Below, one piece after another: positions 18,415 through 27,973 of a stretch of 64,000 bases of DNA. Origin of the DNA: Metabacillus malikii. Its GTDB lineage: Bacteria; Bacillota; Bacilli; Bacillales; Bacillaceae. The translations under genes and the position numbers were made by a program. The stretch is taken from NCBI RefSeq assembly GCF_030813355.1, contig NZ_JAUSUD010000017.1:48041-112040 (forward strand), read 5' to 3'. Within the stretch, counting starts at the first letter, position 1. Each line of letters begins with the position of its first letter. The notes under the pieces were generated by a model that was not told the origin of the DNA, ran no database searches, and saw nothing but the letters and a program-made list of their open reading frames with translations.

Positions 18415-18774
18415 ATGAGAAATAGAAAGAGTGGATATGGTTGTCCTGAAGGATGTCCAGTCGAAGCTACGCTTGATGTTATAGGTGGAAAATGGAAAGG
18501 TGTTATCTTATTTCACCTTATTGAGGATACGAAGCGTTTTAATCAGTTGAGGGCATTAATTCCTGGGATCACACAGCGGATTTTAACATTGCAATTAAGA
18601 GAATTGGAAAATGACGGTGTCATCCATAGAGAGGTATTCCCTGAAACTCCACCAAAAGTAGAATACTCCTTGACCGAATTTGGCAGAACATTAGAACCGA
18701 TTATTCTAGCAATGAAGGATTGGGGAGAAAAGTATAATAAGAAATTACTTGAGGATATAGATTGTAAGAATTAA
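18415..18774 (+). CDS. HxlR-family transcriptional regulator
   Basis: A 119-residue winged-helix regulator of the HxlR (MarR-like) family, with [20 protein letters not shown] near the N-terminus and the recognition region [20 protein letters not shown] followed by the wing [12 protein letters not shown]. Cys10 and Cys14 flank the conserved start; in YodB/CatR/HypR an N-terminal Cys senses quinones or disulfide stress, so redox sensing is plausible. I start at ATG 18415 because AGGAG (18402-18406) overlaps the alternative GTG. It is divergent to the MDR dehydrogenase, its likely target, and 30 bp upstream of the UbiB-like kinase gene. Confidence 0.92.
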   Translation: MRNRKSGYGCPEGCPVEATLDVIGGKWKGVILFHLIEDTKRFNQLRALIPGITQRILTLQLRELENDGVIHREVFPETPPKVEYSLTEFGRTLEPIILAMKDWGEKYNKKLLEDIDCKN

Positions 18775-18804
18775 CTTACCTTATAGATAAAGGAGCAGGT
18801 TACC

Positions 18805-20418
18805 ATGAAAAGAAAAGCAGAAATAAAAATATATCGGATGTGGCGTGTGCTTTCATTAGGTATTTCAATTCTCTTTCGTGTTTATTGGTACAAACTATTA
18901 AAGAAGTCCGAAGCAGAAAAGCAAGCTCTATGGGAAAGAATTGGTCAACAATTTCGGCAAACTTTATTTGACTTAGAGGGTTTATTAATTAAAGTGGGTC
19001 AATTGCTAAGTATCCGTTCCGATTTACTGCCAAAAGGATTTGTTAAGCAGCTTGACCAATTAGTAGATAAAGTACCACCATCTTCATGGAGTGAAATTAA
19101 GACAGTACTTGAAACAGAATGGAATGCATCAATTGATGAAAATTTAGCTACTATCGATAGGGATGCGGTTGCTTCAGCATCCATTGGTGAAGTGTATAAA
19201 GCTGTATTATTAGATGGGACTACAGTTGCAATTAAAGTGCAGCGTCCTACAATTCAGGCGATAGTGCGCACTGATTTTAGAATTTTATCTATATTATTTT
19301 GGTTTGCTAAGACTTTTGCACCGATTCCAAAAGGCTTTATAAACTTTAATATGTTGTATAAGGAAATGAAGCATGTTATTGAGAGAGAGCTTGATTTTAA
19401 ACAAGAATTGGCATCGAGCCTTAATTTTAAAGAGCGGTTTGAGGATAATGAAAACTATATCGTGCCGAATGTTTTTCCCTCATTATGTACATCAAAAATT
19501 TTAGTGATGGAATGGGTTGATGGAGCGAAAATAACAGATATTGCATTTCTTCAGGAAAATGAGATTGACCAAAATGAGCTTGCAAAGAAAATGATTAGAT
19601 TGTTTTTACCACAGTGGCTTGAAGCGGGGTTATTCCATGCAGACCCACACTCAGGAAATGTTTTAGTAACAACAAGCGGTAAAATCATCTTGTTAGATTT
19701 CGGTATGGTTAGTGAAATTACGAAAAGCGATGCGGTGAATTTTCAACGTTTAATTGAAGCAATCTTCTTTAAACATTACCCAGAAGCGGTAAATATATTA
19801 AATGAACTAGGTTTCTTAATCCCTGGTTCAGATCCAAAGCCAATTGAAAAGATGCTGATGGAATTTGTGAATTTTGATTTTCAACAATTAAAAGAAATGG
19901 ACTTACTCGCTGTTAAAAAAGAAATGAATGCAATGGTCCAAACGTTACCTATACAAGTGCCAACTCGGTTTATCTTTTTAGGTAGAGCATACATTACGAT
20001 TGAAGGAATACTGTTAACGATTATTGAAGATGAAGAACTACAGAACGTTGCAAAGCCTGAACTAATCGATTGGGTCAATAAAAAAGACTTAAGTAAGTGG
20101 AAGCTCGTCTTAAAATGGCTCAGTCATCAACCATTCGCGCAAGTTTTTAGACAGTTTCATACGTTAATCAATGCACCGCAACGTTACATCGAATTAAAAG
20201 AAAAGGCAGAACAGAGAAATTATCATTTTACTGTACTTGAAAATAATAAACGACATTTCTTTGTTTTGGGAATCGTTGGTTTACTCTCATTATTTATCGG
20301 AGATTACATAAAACATCAATTGTCCTATTACGGTTCTTTTGTACTGTTGGCACTGGCATCAATTGGCTATATAACGGTTAGTGTGAAGCAAAAAAAACTG
20401 TTAAAAACCTCTAGATGA
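18805..20418 (+). CDS. ABC1/UbiB (AarF) family atypical kinase
   Basis: A 537-residue UbiB-family protein. Hallmarks in order: the KxGQ motif (LIKVGQLLSIRSDLLP, near 63-78), the Ala-rich nucleotide loop (VASASIGEVYKA, near 120-131), the VAIKVQRP lysine, ERELDFKQE, the catalytic loop HADPHSGNVL and the metal-binding LLDFGM. Two C-terminal helices (about 490-530) anchor it in the membrane. Family members have ATPase activity and support isoprenoid quinone biosynthesis or lipid distribution; in this menaquinone-using lineage the precise role is unknown. ATG 18805 follows AAGGAG and is 30 bp after the HxlR gene, suggesting cotranscription. Confidence 0.92.
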   Translation: MKRKAEIKIYRMWRVLSLGISILFRVYWYKLLKKSEAEKQALWERIGQQFRQTLFDLEGLLIKVGQLLSIRSDLLPKGFVKQLDQLVDKVPPSSWSEIKTVLETEWNASIDENLATIDRDAVASASIGEVYKAVLLDGTTVAIKVQRPTIQAIVRTDFRILSILFWFAKTFAPIPKGFINFNMLYKEMKHVIERELDFKQELASSLNFKERFEDNENYIVPNVFPSLCTSKILVMEWVDGAKITDIAFLQENEIDQNELAKKMIRLFLPQWLEAGLFHADPHSGNVLVTTSGKIILLDFGMVSEITKSDAVNFQRLIEAIFFKHYPEAVNILNELGFLIPGSDPKPIEKMLMEFVNFDFQQLKEMDLLAVKKEMNAMVQTLPIQVPTRFIFLGRAYITIEGILLTIIEDEELQNVAKPELIDWVNKKDLSKWKLVLKWLSHQPFAQVFRQFHTLINAPQRYIELKEKAEQRNYHFTVLENNKRHFFVLGIVGLLSLFIGDYIKHQLSYYGSFVLLALASIGYITVSVKQKKLLKTSR

Positions 20419-20763
20419 ACATAATCCGACATTATTCGGTAAATTCCCCTAATATGAGACGAAAAGACGAGACAAACAATGGTGAAGGTGATACAATTTG
20501 TGCAATAATTAAAAAATTTGATAATAACAAAAAGTTTATCAAATGTGTAGACAACACCATTATAGATAACGAGATTCATAGCAGTATCAATTTTTTCGGA
20601 TATAAATAAGTTAATGGTTTAATTGACTAAAACCTACTTGACTTATAGGAATAATATAGTACGATAAAACTAACTAATTTTCACGACTATGAGATGGCGA
20701 AATTTGATGGATTCGTCAATAAAATGACCTACATAGTTAAATTCCTTTGTGAGGTGGATATCG
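20419..20763. other. Intergenic region upstream of cysJ
   Basis: About 345 bp of AT-rich sequence. I see no credible gene (a 64-codon frame from 20415 has no RBS). Near 20623-20665 there are two TTGACT boxes and a possible cysJ promoter. A regulatory leader of known class is not evident. Confidence 0.5.
20638..20665 (+). promoter_or_regulatory. Possible cysJI promoter
   Basis: TTGACT (20638-20643), 16-bp spacer, TACGAT (20660-20665), about 100 bp upstream of cysJ. In B. subtilis cysJI is activated by the LysR-type CysL; I cannot identify its site here. Confidence 0.4.
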
Positions 20764-22581
20764 TTGCAACTTCAGGTAGTAAACAGTCCTTTTAATCAGG
20801 AGCAGGTAGAACTCCTTAATCGTCTTCTGCCAACCTTGACAGAACAGCAAAAAGTATGGCTCAGCGGATATTTAGCTGCAACAAGTACAGTTACCGCAGT
20901 TGGAAGTGTTGACGCAAGTCCTGCTCATCCCGTACAAACTCCTGCACAACCAGTATCAAAAGAAGTTACAATCCTTTTTGGATCACAAACTGGTAATGCG
21001 CAAAACTTAGCAACAAACGCAGGAAAAACACTTGAAGAAAAAGGCTTTCAAGTAACTGTATCTGCGATGAGTGATTTTAAACCAAATAATTTGAAAAAGG
21101 TTAAAAATCTCCTTATTATTGTGAGCACACATGGTGAGGGAGATCCTCCAGATAACGCACTTTCCTTCCATGAATTTTTACATGGCAGACGTGCACCGAA
21201 GCTTGAAGACTTGCGCTATGCGGTCTTATCACTTGGGGATAGCTCATATGAGTTTTTCTGCAAGACTGGTCAAGACTTCGATAAGCGCCTAGAAGAGTTA
21301 GGTGGAACACGTCTAACTGACCGTGTTGACTGTGATTTAGATTTTGATGAACCAGCAGCAGAATGGCTAGAAGGTGTGCTAAATGGCTTGAGTGAAGCAC
21401 AGGGAGGCGGAGTTGCTGAAGCACAAGCGACTACAGCTGCACCTCAAGCAGAAGCATCTGCTTATTCACGTACGAACCCATTTAAAGCAGAAGTATTAGA
21501 AAATATTAATTTAAATGGTAAAGGTTCAAATAAAGAAACACGTCATCTTGAAATTTCACTTGAAGGCTCAGGGTTGACATACGAACCTGGTGATAGTCTA
21601 GGAATCTATCCAGAAAATGACCCATCTCTCGTTGAAGAAATCTTGAGTGAATTAAAGTGGAATCAAGATGAAACAGTAACGATTAATAAAAAAGGTGAGG
21701 TTCTAACCTTAAAAGAAGCATTAAGCACTTATTTTGAAATTACGGTTATAACAAAACCATTAATAAAACAAGTTGCAGAGCTTTCTTCTAATAAAGAATT
21801 GCAAGAGCTTGCTAGTGATGATGAGAAAATTAAAGCATATATCGATGGCCGTGATTTGCTAGATTTAATCCGTGATTTCGGTCCGTGGGAGATTGAACCA
21901 CAAGCACTTATTTCTGTGCTACGTAAAATGCCATCACGTTTATATTCAATTTCTAGCAGCTTAACAGCAAATCCTGATGAAGTACATTTAACAATTGGCG
22001 CTGTACGCTATGAAGCGAACGGTCGTGAGCGAAAAGGTGTATGTTCAATTCAAGCTGCAGAACGATTACAGCCTGGTGATACAATCCCAGTTTATATCCA
22101 AAACAACCAAAACTTTAAGCTCCCTGAAAATCCTGATACACCAATTATTATGGTTGGACCAGGTACAGGTGTAGCTCCATTCCGTTCATTTATGCAAGAA
22201 CGTGAAGAGGTTGGTGCTGAAGGAAAATCATGGATGTTCTTTGGAGACCAGCATTTTGTCACAGATTTCTTGTATCAAACAGAATGGCAAAGATGGGTTA
22301 AAGATGGTGTGTTAACAAGAATGGATGTTGCCTTCTCTCGTGATACAGAAGAAAAAGTGTATGTCCAACATCGTATGCAGCAACATAGTAAAGACTTGTA
22401 TGAGTGGTTACAAGAAGGTGCTGTCGTGTATATTTGCGGAGACGAGAAAAACATGGCACATGATGTACACAATACATTACTAGATATTATAGAAAAAGAA
22501 GGAAACATGTCTCGTGAACAAGCAGAAGAATATTTAGCGAACATGCAGCAACAAAAACGTTACCAACGTGACGTATATTAA
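20764..22581 (+). CDS. cysJ: Sulfite reductase (NADPH) flavoprotein alpha subunit CysJ
   Basis: Electron-delivering subunit of assimilatory sulfite reductase (NADPH to FAD to FMN, then to CysI). I start it at TTG 20764 ([11 protein letters not shown]) because AGGTGG at 20752-20757 is correctly spaced, giving 605 residues, the usual length for bacilli. It has an N-terminal linker, a flavodoxin domain with [14 protein letters not shown] (near 70) and [18 protein letters not shown], an FAD-binding domain with SRLYSISSS, an NADPH domain with [16 protein letters not shown], and the CPR-type C-terminus RYQRDVY. CysI follows after 29 bp, an operon. Confidence 0.96.
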   Translation: MQLQVVNSPFNQEQVELLNRLLPTLTEQQKVWLSGYLAATSTVTAVGSVDASPAHPVQTPAQPVSKEVTILFGSQTGNAQNLATNAGKTLEEKGFQVTVSAMSDFKPNNLKKVKNLLIIVSTHGEGDPPDNALSFHEFLHGRRAPKLEDLRYAVLSLGDSSYEFFCKTGQDFDKRLEELGGTRLTDRVDCDLDFDEPAAEWLEGVLNGLSEAQGGGVAEAQATTAAPQAEASAYSRTNPFKAEVLENINLNGKGSNKETRHLEISLEGSGLTYEPGDSLGIYPENDPSLVEEILSELKWNQDETVTINKKGEVLTLKEALSTYFEITVITKPLIKQVAELSSNKELQELASDDEKIKAYIDGRDLLDLIRDFGPWEIEPQALISVLRKMPSRLYSISSSLTANPDEVHLTIGAVRYEANGRERKGVCSIQAAERLQPGDTIPVYIQNNQNFKLPENPDTPIIMVGPGTGVAPFRSFMQEREEVGAEGKSWMFFGDQHFVTDFLYQTEWQRWVKDGVLTRMDVAFSRDTEEKVYVQHRMQQHSKDLYEWLQEGAVVYICGDEKNMAHDVHNTLLDIIEKEGNMSREQAEEYLANMQQQKRYQRDVY

Positions 22582-22610
22582 TTTTTAACTTGAAAGGAGT
22601 TTACTTGAAC

Positions 22611-24326
22611 ATGGGGAATCAGATTTTAAAAGCGCCAGAAGGTAAACCAAGTGATGTTGAGCGCATTAAAGAAGAAAGTGACTTTTTGCGTGGAACACTA
22701 AAAGAATCAATGCTTGAGCCTCTAAGCGCAGGAATTTCAGATGACGATAATCGTTTAATGAAATTCCACGGGAGCTATTTGCAAGATGACCGTGACCTTC
22801 GTAATGAACGTCAAAAACAAAAGCTAGAACCAGCATATCAATTCATGCTTCGTGTCAGAATGCCAGGTGGCGTTGCAACACCAGACCAATGGCTCGTCAT
22901 GGATGAGCTTGCTGATAAATACGGTAATGGCACATTAAAGCTTACAACTCGTCAAACATTCCAAATGCACGGTATTTTAAAATGGAATATGAAGAAAACG
23001 ATTCAAGCCATTCACGCATCATTATTAGATACAATTGCCGCATGTGGTGATGTAAACAGAAACGTGATGTGTAACCCAAATCCTTACAAATCTGATGTCC
23101 ATTTAGAAGTGTACGAATGGGCGAAAAAATTAAGTAATGACTTACTACCACGCACGAGAGCTTACCACGAGCTTTGGCTTGATGAAGAAAAGGTAGCAAG
23201 TACACCTGACGTGGATGTCGAACCAATGTATGGTCCGCTCTATTTACCACGTAAATTTAAAATTGGGATTGCTGTTCCACCATCTAATGATATTGATGTT
23301 TTCTCACAAGACCTAGGCTTAATTGCAGTTGTCGAAGATGAGAAGCTCATCGGATTTAACGTTGCGATTGGTGGCGGTATGGGAATGAGTCATGGTGACA
23401 CAGCAACATACCCACAGCTTGCGAAAGTAATCGGTTTTGTAAAACCAGACCAAATCTACGATGTAGCAGAAAAGGTTATTACAATTCAACGCGATTACGG
23501 AAACCGTTCTGTACGTAAAAATGCCCGTTTTAAATATACAGTTGACAGACTTGGTCTTGAAACAGTAAAAGAAGAGCTTGAAAACCGTCTCGGCTGGAAG
23601 CTTGACGAAGCAAAGCCATACCAATTCGATAGCAATGGCGACCGTTATGGCTGGGAAAAAGGCTTAAATGGAAAATGGCACTTCACATTATTTGTTCAAG
23701 GTGGTCGTATCGCTGACTTTGACGGTTACAAACTAAAAACGGGTATTCGTGAAATTGCGAAAATTCATAAAGGGGATATCCGCCTAACAGCGAACCAAAA
23801 CTTAATCATTGCAAATGTATCTGCACAGAAGAAGAAAAAAATTACTGAGCTAATTGAAGAATATCAATTAACAGATGGTGCACATTATTCAGCACTTCGC
23901 CGCAGTTCAATGGCGTGTGTTGCGTTACCAACATGTGGATTAGCAATGGCTGAGGCTGAACGCTATTTACCAACATTAATAGAAAAAATTGACACGATTA
24001 TTGATGAAAACGGCTTACGTAATGAAGAAATTACGATCCGAATGACAGGTTGTCCGAACGGCTGTGCTCGACCTGCATTAGGTGAAATTGCCTTCATCGG
24101 TAAAGCGGTTGGCAAATACAACATGTATTTAGGAGCTGCCTTTGACGGTAGTCGTTTAAATAAAATGTATCGCGAAAATATTGGCGAAGAAGAAATTTTA
24201 AAAGAACTACGTGTTCTGCTTGCTCGCTATGCAAAAGAACGTGAAGATGGCGAACACTTTGGTGACTTCGTTATCCGCGCTGGTATTATTAAAGCGACAA
24301 CTGATGGTACGAATTTTCACGAATAA
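22611..24326 (+). CDS. cysI: Sulfite reductase (NADPH) hemoprotein beta subunit CysI
   Basis: Siroheme/[4Fe-4S] subunit reducing sulfite to sulfide by six electrons. The ATG at 22611 gives 571 residues, the standard family length; AAAGGAG lies at 22593-22599. The cluster ligands are visible as two cysteine pairs, [10 protein letters not shown] and CPNGCARP, near residues 440-490. Other signatures include [11 protein letters not shown] and [16 protein letters not shown]. It is downstream of and cotranscribed with cysJ, and a strong terminator follows. No APS/PAPS reductase or sulfate transporter is present in this window. Confidence 0.97.
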   Translation: MGNQILKAPEGKPSDVERIKEESDFLRGTLKESMLEPLSAGISDDDNRLMKFHGSYLQDDRDLRNERQKQKLEPAYQFMLRVRMPGGVATPDQWLVMDELADKYGNGTLKLTTRQTFQMHGILKWNMKKTIQAIHASLLDTIAACGDVNRNVMCNPNPYKSDVHLEVYEWAKKLSNDLLPRTRAYHELWLDEEKVASTPDVDVEPMYGPLYLPRKFKIGIAVPPSNDIDVFSQDLGLIAVVEDEKLIGFNVAIGGGMGMSHGDTATYPQLAKVIGFVKPDQIYDVAEKVITIQRDYGNRSVRKNARFKYTVDRLGLETVKEELENRLGWKLDEAKPYQFDSNGDRYGWEKGLNGKWHFTLFVQGGRIADFDGYKLKTGIREIAKIHKGDIRLTANQNLIIANVSAQKKKKITELIEEYQLTDGAHYSALRRSSMACVALPTCGLAMAEAERYLPTLIEKIDTIIDENGLRNEEITIRMTGCPNGCARPALGEIAFIGKAVGKYNMYLGAAFDGSRLNKMYRENIGEEEILKELRVLLARYAKEREDGEHFGDFVIRAGIIKATTDGTNFHE

Positions 24327-24332
24327 ATAAAG

Positions 24333-24384
24333 AAAGATGGTGATTAAGAGGAGGAGTTAACCTCTTAACTTCACCATCTTTTTT
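24333..24384 (+). terminator. cysJI operon terminator
   Basis: A long stem (AAAGATGGTGA and TTAAGAGG paired with CCTCTTAA and TCACCATCTTT) is followed by TTTTTT. Confidence 0.92.
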
Positions 24385-24445
24385 ATATTGTCAGGTTGTC
24401 TTCATATTTTCCCTATGATGTCGATATGAAGAACAAGGGGGTATC

Positions 24446-24627
24446 ATGATTGGAATTATCACTCATTAGATAAGTCACAAGCAGCATTACTGCAAAAGGT
24501 CAGCTTAGCAATGACGAAAAAAACGTTAGATACAGCTGAGCTAAAAGGACAGCAAATGGTAGAAATGCTACAAACATCTCAAGCTCCGCATCCTGTGCTA
24601 GGGAATACGATTGATTTTAAGGGATAA
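24446..24627 (+). pseudogene. Frameshifted YjfB-like putative motility protein
   Basis: An ATG at 24446 with AAGGGGG upstream opens a frame that stops after seven codons (TAG at 24467-24469). Shifting by one base at codon 2 opens a 59-codon frame from 24448 to TAA at 24625. It reads DWNYHSLDKSQAALLQKVSL, later QQMVEMLQTSQ and APHPVLGNTIDFKG, which fits small YjfB-type proteins. A single missing G (ATG-GAT) would explain it. It is either a true frameshift or a sequencing error. A GTCGATAT box at 24420-24427 resembles a sigma-D -10 element, but no matching -35 is present. Confidence 0.6.
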
Positions 24628-24669
24628 AAAAAGTGCTGACCTCATTAAACTGAGTGTCAGCACTTTTGT
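24626..24669. terminator. Bidirectional terminator between YjfB remnant and GH43 gene
   Basis: AAAAAGTGCTGAC pairs with GTCAGCACTTTT, extended by TCA/TGA, between convergent genes. Confidence 0.88.
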
Positions 24670-24671
24670 TC

Positions 24672-25661
24672 TTACTTTTCTTCCGGATACGGGTCAATTG
24701 TTTGGATTGTTCCGTCCTCATTATACGTTAATTCAGTGAACTTAACTGAACGTTTATGGTTAACTCCGTCTGAGAATTCACAATCATGATAGAATAAATA
24801 CCATTTATCTTGGAATTCAACGATAGAGTGATGTGTTGTCCAGCCGATTACAGGAGTAAGGATCGTTCCTTTGAACACGAATGGTCCTTGTGGGTTTTCA
24901 CTTACTGCATAAACGATTTTGTGTGTTGTTCCTGTTGAATATGATAAGTAATAAAGGCCATTGTATTTGTGAACCCATGGACCTTCGAAAAATCTACGGT
25001 CTTCATCACCAGCAACAATTGGATTACCATCCTCGTCAACAATTGAAATTTCTTTTGGTTCAGATTTGAATGTTAACATATCATCAGTTAATTCAGCAAC
25101 GATTGGTCCTAATGCAGGTGCATCTGGTGCTGGACCTTCAGCATCGTCCACAAACGATCCAGTTTGCCATTTTTCTAACTGACCGCCCCAAAGACCGCCA
25201 AAGTAAATATATGCTTTTTCGTCATCATCAACTAATACAGCAGGGTCAATACTGAAGCTTCCTGGGATGTAGTTTTCCTCTGCTTTAAATGGACCTGCTG
25301 GGTTATCTCCTGTTGCAACACCAATTCTGAAAATCCCGTCCTTATCTCTTGCAGGGAAGTATAAGTAATATTTATCATTTTTATAAGCTGCATCTGGTGC
25401 CCAAGCTTGTCTGCTAGCCCAAGGAACATCTTTTAAATGAAGCACTTCACCATGGTCAACAACTGGAGAGTTCATATCATCCATTGAAAGTACATGGTAG
25501 TCCTCCATTTTATATTGGTCACCATTATCATTTGAAGGTTCATCATGGTCAAGGTCATGTGAAGGATATATATATAGTTTTCCATCAAATACATGTGCAG
25601 AAGGATCTGCTGTGTAGATATGTGTAACTAACGGTTTATTAGGTTTTGTATTTTGTCCCAT
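24672..25661 (-). CDS. Glycoside hydrolase family 43 protein
   Basis: A 329-residue five-bladed beta-propeller glycosidase. The three GH43 acidic residues are identifiable: Asp19 (general base, IYTADPSAHV), Asp139 (pKa modulator, FSIDPAVLVDD) and Glu226 (general acid, FFEGPWVHK). There is no signal peptide, so it should act in the cytoplasm on imported oligosaccharides, as a beta-xylosidase or arabinofuranosidase; the substrate cannot be fixed from sequence. The gene is alone, without transporter or xylan genes, and has a cre site upstream, implying CcpA carbon control. Confidence 0.9.
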   Translation of the reverse strand: MGQNTKPNKPLVTHIYTADPSAHVFDGKLYIYPSHDLDHDEPSNDNGDQYKMEDYHVLSMDDMNSPVVDHGEVLHLKDVPWASRQAWAPDAAYKNDKYYLYFPARDKDGIFRIGVATGDNPAGPFKAEENYIPGSFSIDPAVLVDDDEKAYIYFGGLWGGQLEKWQTGSFVDDAEGPAPDAPALGPIVAELTDDMLTFKSEPKEISIVDEDGNPIVAGDEDRRFFEGPWVHKYNGLYYLSYSTGTTHKIVYAVSENPQGPFVFKGTILTPVIGWTTHHSIVEFQDKWYLFYHDCEFSDGVNHKRSVKFTELTYNEDGTIQTIDPYPEEK

Positions 25662-25700
25662 AATATCTCCTCATTTAAAGTTATAGTTTTGCTCATCTTT

Positions 25701-25729
25701 AGTATAACGGATTTCAGTTACTTTGTATA
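25701..25729 (-). promoter_or_regulatory. Probable GH43 promoter
   Basis: On the minus strand: TATACA (25724-25729), 17-bp spacer, TATACT (25701-25706). The -35 is weak, as expected for a regulated promoter. Confidence 0.45.
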
Positions 25730-25746
25730 CCCAATAAACTAACTTT

Positions 25747-25761
25747 TGTATTCGTTTGCAA
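25747..25761 (-). promoter_or_regulatory. Catabolite-responsive element (cre) upstream of GH43
   Basis: TTGCAAACGAATACA on the minus strand matches every fixed position of the cre consensus WTGNAANCGNWNNCA. A second partial copy (TTGCAAACGATT) lies near 25801-25812 on the same strand. The site is upstream of the predicted promoter, so the mode of control is uncertain; a LacI-family regulator other than CcpA is possible. Confidence 0.6.
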
Positions 25762-25934
25762 AAAAACAAAATGTAATTGTTAGAAACAGGAAAGGCTCAA
25801 TCGTTTGCAATCACAATAATAATATGGTGTAATCATGATATTCTTTTATACCAATTAAGTAAAATAACTTTATATAGAAGCAGGCATGGTTGGTTTTTCC
25901 ACCATATTTAATATAGTAAGGAGGGGAAAGGTAG

Positions 25935-26183
25935 ATGGGGATCGTCGTTGTGGAAATTTGTGATGGCAGTTTAATTAATGAACTAGACATTGAAGGTATT
26001 CTTGAAGCTGAATATCCGGAGGTTGCCGTAATAGAAAGCAGCTGCCTTTCCTTTTGTGGGATGTGTGCGAAGCGACCATATGCGATTGTAAACGGAAAAC
26101 GGATTTTTGCAAAGACTGCTGAAGAATGCTTAGTATTAATTAGAGCTCATATTGAAGCAGAGTTAGCTGAATATTCATTATAA
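25935..26183 (+). CDS. DUF1450 (YuzB-like) protein
   Basis: An 82-residue protein of the DUF1450 family: it opens MGIVVVEICDGSL and carries the core CLSFCGMCAKRPYAIVNGKR, with a C-x3-C-x2-C cysteine cluster that may bind metal or a cofactor. The function of the family is unknown. ATG 25935 follows AAGGAGGGG. The pirin gene starts 29 bp downstream, so the two may be cotranscribed. A divergent paralogue is at 40056-40322. Confidence 0.88.
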   Translation: MGIVVVEICDGSLINELDIEGILEAEYPEVAVIESSCLSFCGMCAKRPYAIVNGKRIFAKTAEECLVLIRAHIEAELAEYSL

Positions 26184-26212
26184 GATATACAAAGTTAGGA
26201 ACAGGTGATAGC

Positions 26213-27085
26213 ATGACTAACGAACATTTCGCCTTTCAGAGAAATGTAAAGGATCATTGGTATGTACAATATGAAGAGGTTGGTTTTCCTTCCATACAAA
26301 AAGGCTGGGTACTGCCAGTCGAACGCTGGAAGGAATTCGATCCATTCGTATTAATGGCAGAGGATTGGTTTAAAAGAGGTACATTTTCTGACCATCCACA
26401 TAGAGGCTTTCAAACAGTAACATATGTCATCGATGGAAGGCTTGAGCATATCGATAACGCTGGAGGCAGAGATATTCTCGAACCTGGAGATGTTCAGTAC
26501 ATGAATGCAGGGTGGGCGGCAAGACATGCTGAAGAAGCTGTTGAAAATGATATTGCACATACATTGCAGCTTTGGCTAAATCTACCGAAAAGTCAGAAAA
26601 ACACGGAAACAACATATCAAAACATTTATCAAGAGGATGCACCTGTCGTTCGTTTTGATGGAGGATTCGTTCGGGTATTCTCTGGTGAGGTTGCAGGTGT
26701 AAAAGGTCCAATGGATTCTGTAGTCCCCATCACATTATCAGAAATTACACTGACTGAAGGTGCGACATTTATTCATAACATCCCAGAAACACACAATGCT
26801 TTCATCTATGTATTATCTGGTGACTTAGATATTGGTGTTGAAAAGGTTAATTTAAAAAAGCATGGTGTCGCAACATTAACCTATAATGAAGGTGGCGACA
26901 CAAAACGCGGCAGTGAGCTTGTCTTGAAATCAAATCATAGACGGTCAAAAGTATTAATTTACTCAGGAACGCCAATCAAGGAAGAGATTGTTCCATACGG
27001 TCCGTTTGTAATGAACACAATGGATGAAATTAGACAAGCATTTCGAGATTTCCATAACGGAAAATTCGGCCCGCCAGCTGTATAA
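26213..27085 (+). CDS. Pirin family protein
   Basis: A 290-residue bicupin of the pirin family. The N-terminal cupin holds the metal ligands in SDHPHRGFQTVTYVIDG and, later, the conserved pattern NAGWAARHAEEAVEN. The C-terminal cupin follows after the linker HTLQLWLNLPKSQK. Bacterial pirins are iron-containing; some have quercetinase activity and others modulate metabolism. No specific role can be assigned here. ATG 26213 has AGGTGATAG upstream, and it follows the DUF1450 gene by 29 bp. Confidence 0.93.
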   Translation: MTNEHFAFQRNVKDHWYVQYEEVGFPSIQKGWVLPVERWKEFDPFVLMAEDWFKRGTFSDHPHRGFQTVTYVIDGRLEHIDNAGGRDILEPGDVQYMNAGWAARHAEEAVENDIAHTLQLWLNLPKSQKNTETTYQNIYQEDAPVVRFDGGFVRVFSGEVAGVKGPMDSVVPITLSEITLTEGATFIHNIPETHNAFIYVLSGDLDIGVEKVNLKKHGVATLTYNEGGDTKRGSELVLKSNHRRSKVLIYSGTPIKEEIVPYGPFVMNTMDEIRQAFRDFHNGKFGPPAV

Positions 27086-27090
27086 TATCA

Positions 27091-27177
27091 GGGTCAGACC
27101 CCACAAATAACACTTGTTATAGATAACCAGCAACTTTTATCTATAACAAGTGTTAGAGCGGTCTGACTCTTTTTTTA
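27091..27177. repeat. GGTCTGACC inverted-repeat element, copy 2, with long hairpin
   Basis: Outer arms GGGTCAGACC (27091-27100) and GGTCTGAC (27160-27167) enclose a perfect 16-bp inner stem, CACTTGTTATAGATAA (27111-27126) with its complement (27137-27152). The element ends in TCTTTTTTT, so it can terminate transcription of the pirin gene. Its end motifs match the element at 15931-16020, but its internal sequence differs. Confidence 0.8.
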
Positions 27178-27255
27178 TGGGAGATATGCTGATAATAAAT
27201 GCTCAACGAGAGGGTAAGCTATTTGGGATATGTTAATTTGATGGAGGAGAGTATC

Positions 27256-27795
27256 ATGAAACTAGTCGGTATCTCGGGCTCACTCGTTGGTACGAAAACA
27301 TCAAAAGCAGTACATGATGTATTGACCGCTGCAAGAAAGTATTCTGCTGATATTCAAGTTGAACTCATTGATTTAAAAGAATATGACGTGGAATTTGTAA
27401 GGGGTACACCTTTAACGTACTATAATCACGATACGGTGAATGTTGTCAATAAAATAGCAGCAGCTGATATACTTCTATTCGGAACGCCTATTTATCAAGC
27501 TTCAATAACAGGTGCATTAAAAAACGTACTAGACCACTTTCCGGTAGACGCCTTTAAAGGAAAAGTAACAGGGATGATAACAACAGCTGGAACCGACAAA
27601 CACTTCCTCGTACCAGAATATCAATTAAGACCAATCCTCACCTATTTAAAGGGGACTGTCCCCACAGGAAACGTGTTCATCCAAAATGACCAATTTGATG
27701 ATGACAATGAAATAATCAATACAAATGTAAAAATGCGGATTGAGAAATTAGCAGAGGAAATGATTAATTTGAAAAGAAAGCTAGATCGTGAATAA
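27256..27795 (+). CDS. NADPH-dependent FMN reductase
   Basis: A 179-residue flavodoxin-like reductase (NADPH_dep_FMN_red family). The N-terminal phosphate-binding loop is VGISGSLVGTKTSKAVHD and the flavin-ring region is FGTPIYQASITGALKNVLDH; GMITTAGTDKHFLVPEYQLR follows. I start it at ATG 27256 behind GGAGGAGA (27243-27250). Such enzymes reduce FMN, azo compounds or chromate with NAD(P)H in the cytosol; they also pair with sulfonate monooxygenases, but no ssu genes are adjacent. No clear operon partner. Confidence 0.9.
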   Translation: MKLVGISGSLVGTKTSKAVHDVLTAARKYSADIQVELIDLKEYDVEFVRGTPLTYYNHDTVNVVNKIAAADILLFGTPIYQASITGALKNVLDHFPVDAFKGKVTGMITTAGTDKHFLVPEYQLRPILTYLKGTVPTGNVFIQNDQFDDDNEIINTNVKMRIEKLAEEMINLKRKLDRE

Positions 27796-27973
27796 ATGGT
27801 AAGACATTTTATATAAAAAGAACCAGGAAACAAAAAGAAGCTTGGCTTCAAGCTTCTCCAACCTTTAGTTCTGCAGGATTACAGCCGACTTAACAACGTA
27901 AATTTTAAACATAATGCAGCACTTGTCTAAACATTTCTAATTGTAACCTAATGAATACGCAATATCATCTTAG

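Noticed and set aside
20415..20609. 64-codon frame after the UbiB gene
   Set aside because: The ATG overlaps the preceding stop, but there is no RBS, the product is low-complexity (Asn/Lys/Ile), and it precedes the cysJ promoter region.
24400..24427. Sigma-D promoter for the YjfB-like gene
   Set aside because: Only the -10-like GTCGATAT is present; no TAAA -35 at 15-16 bp, and the start point would fall on the RBS.
27648..27664. GGGGACTGTCCCC palindrome inside the FMN reductase gene
   Set aside because: It encodes the ordinary protein stretch LKGTVPTG in frame; no insertion relative to the expected protein is evident.
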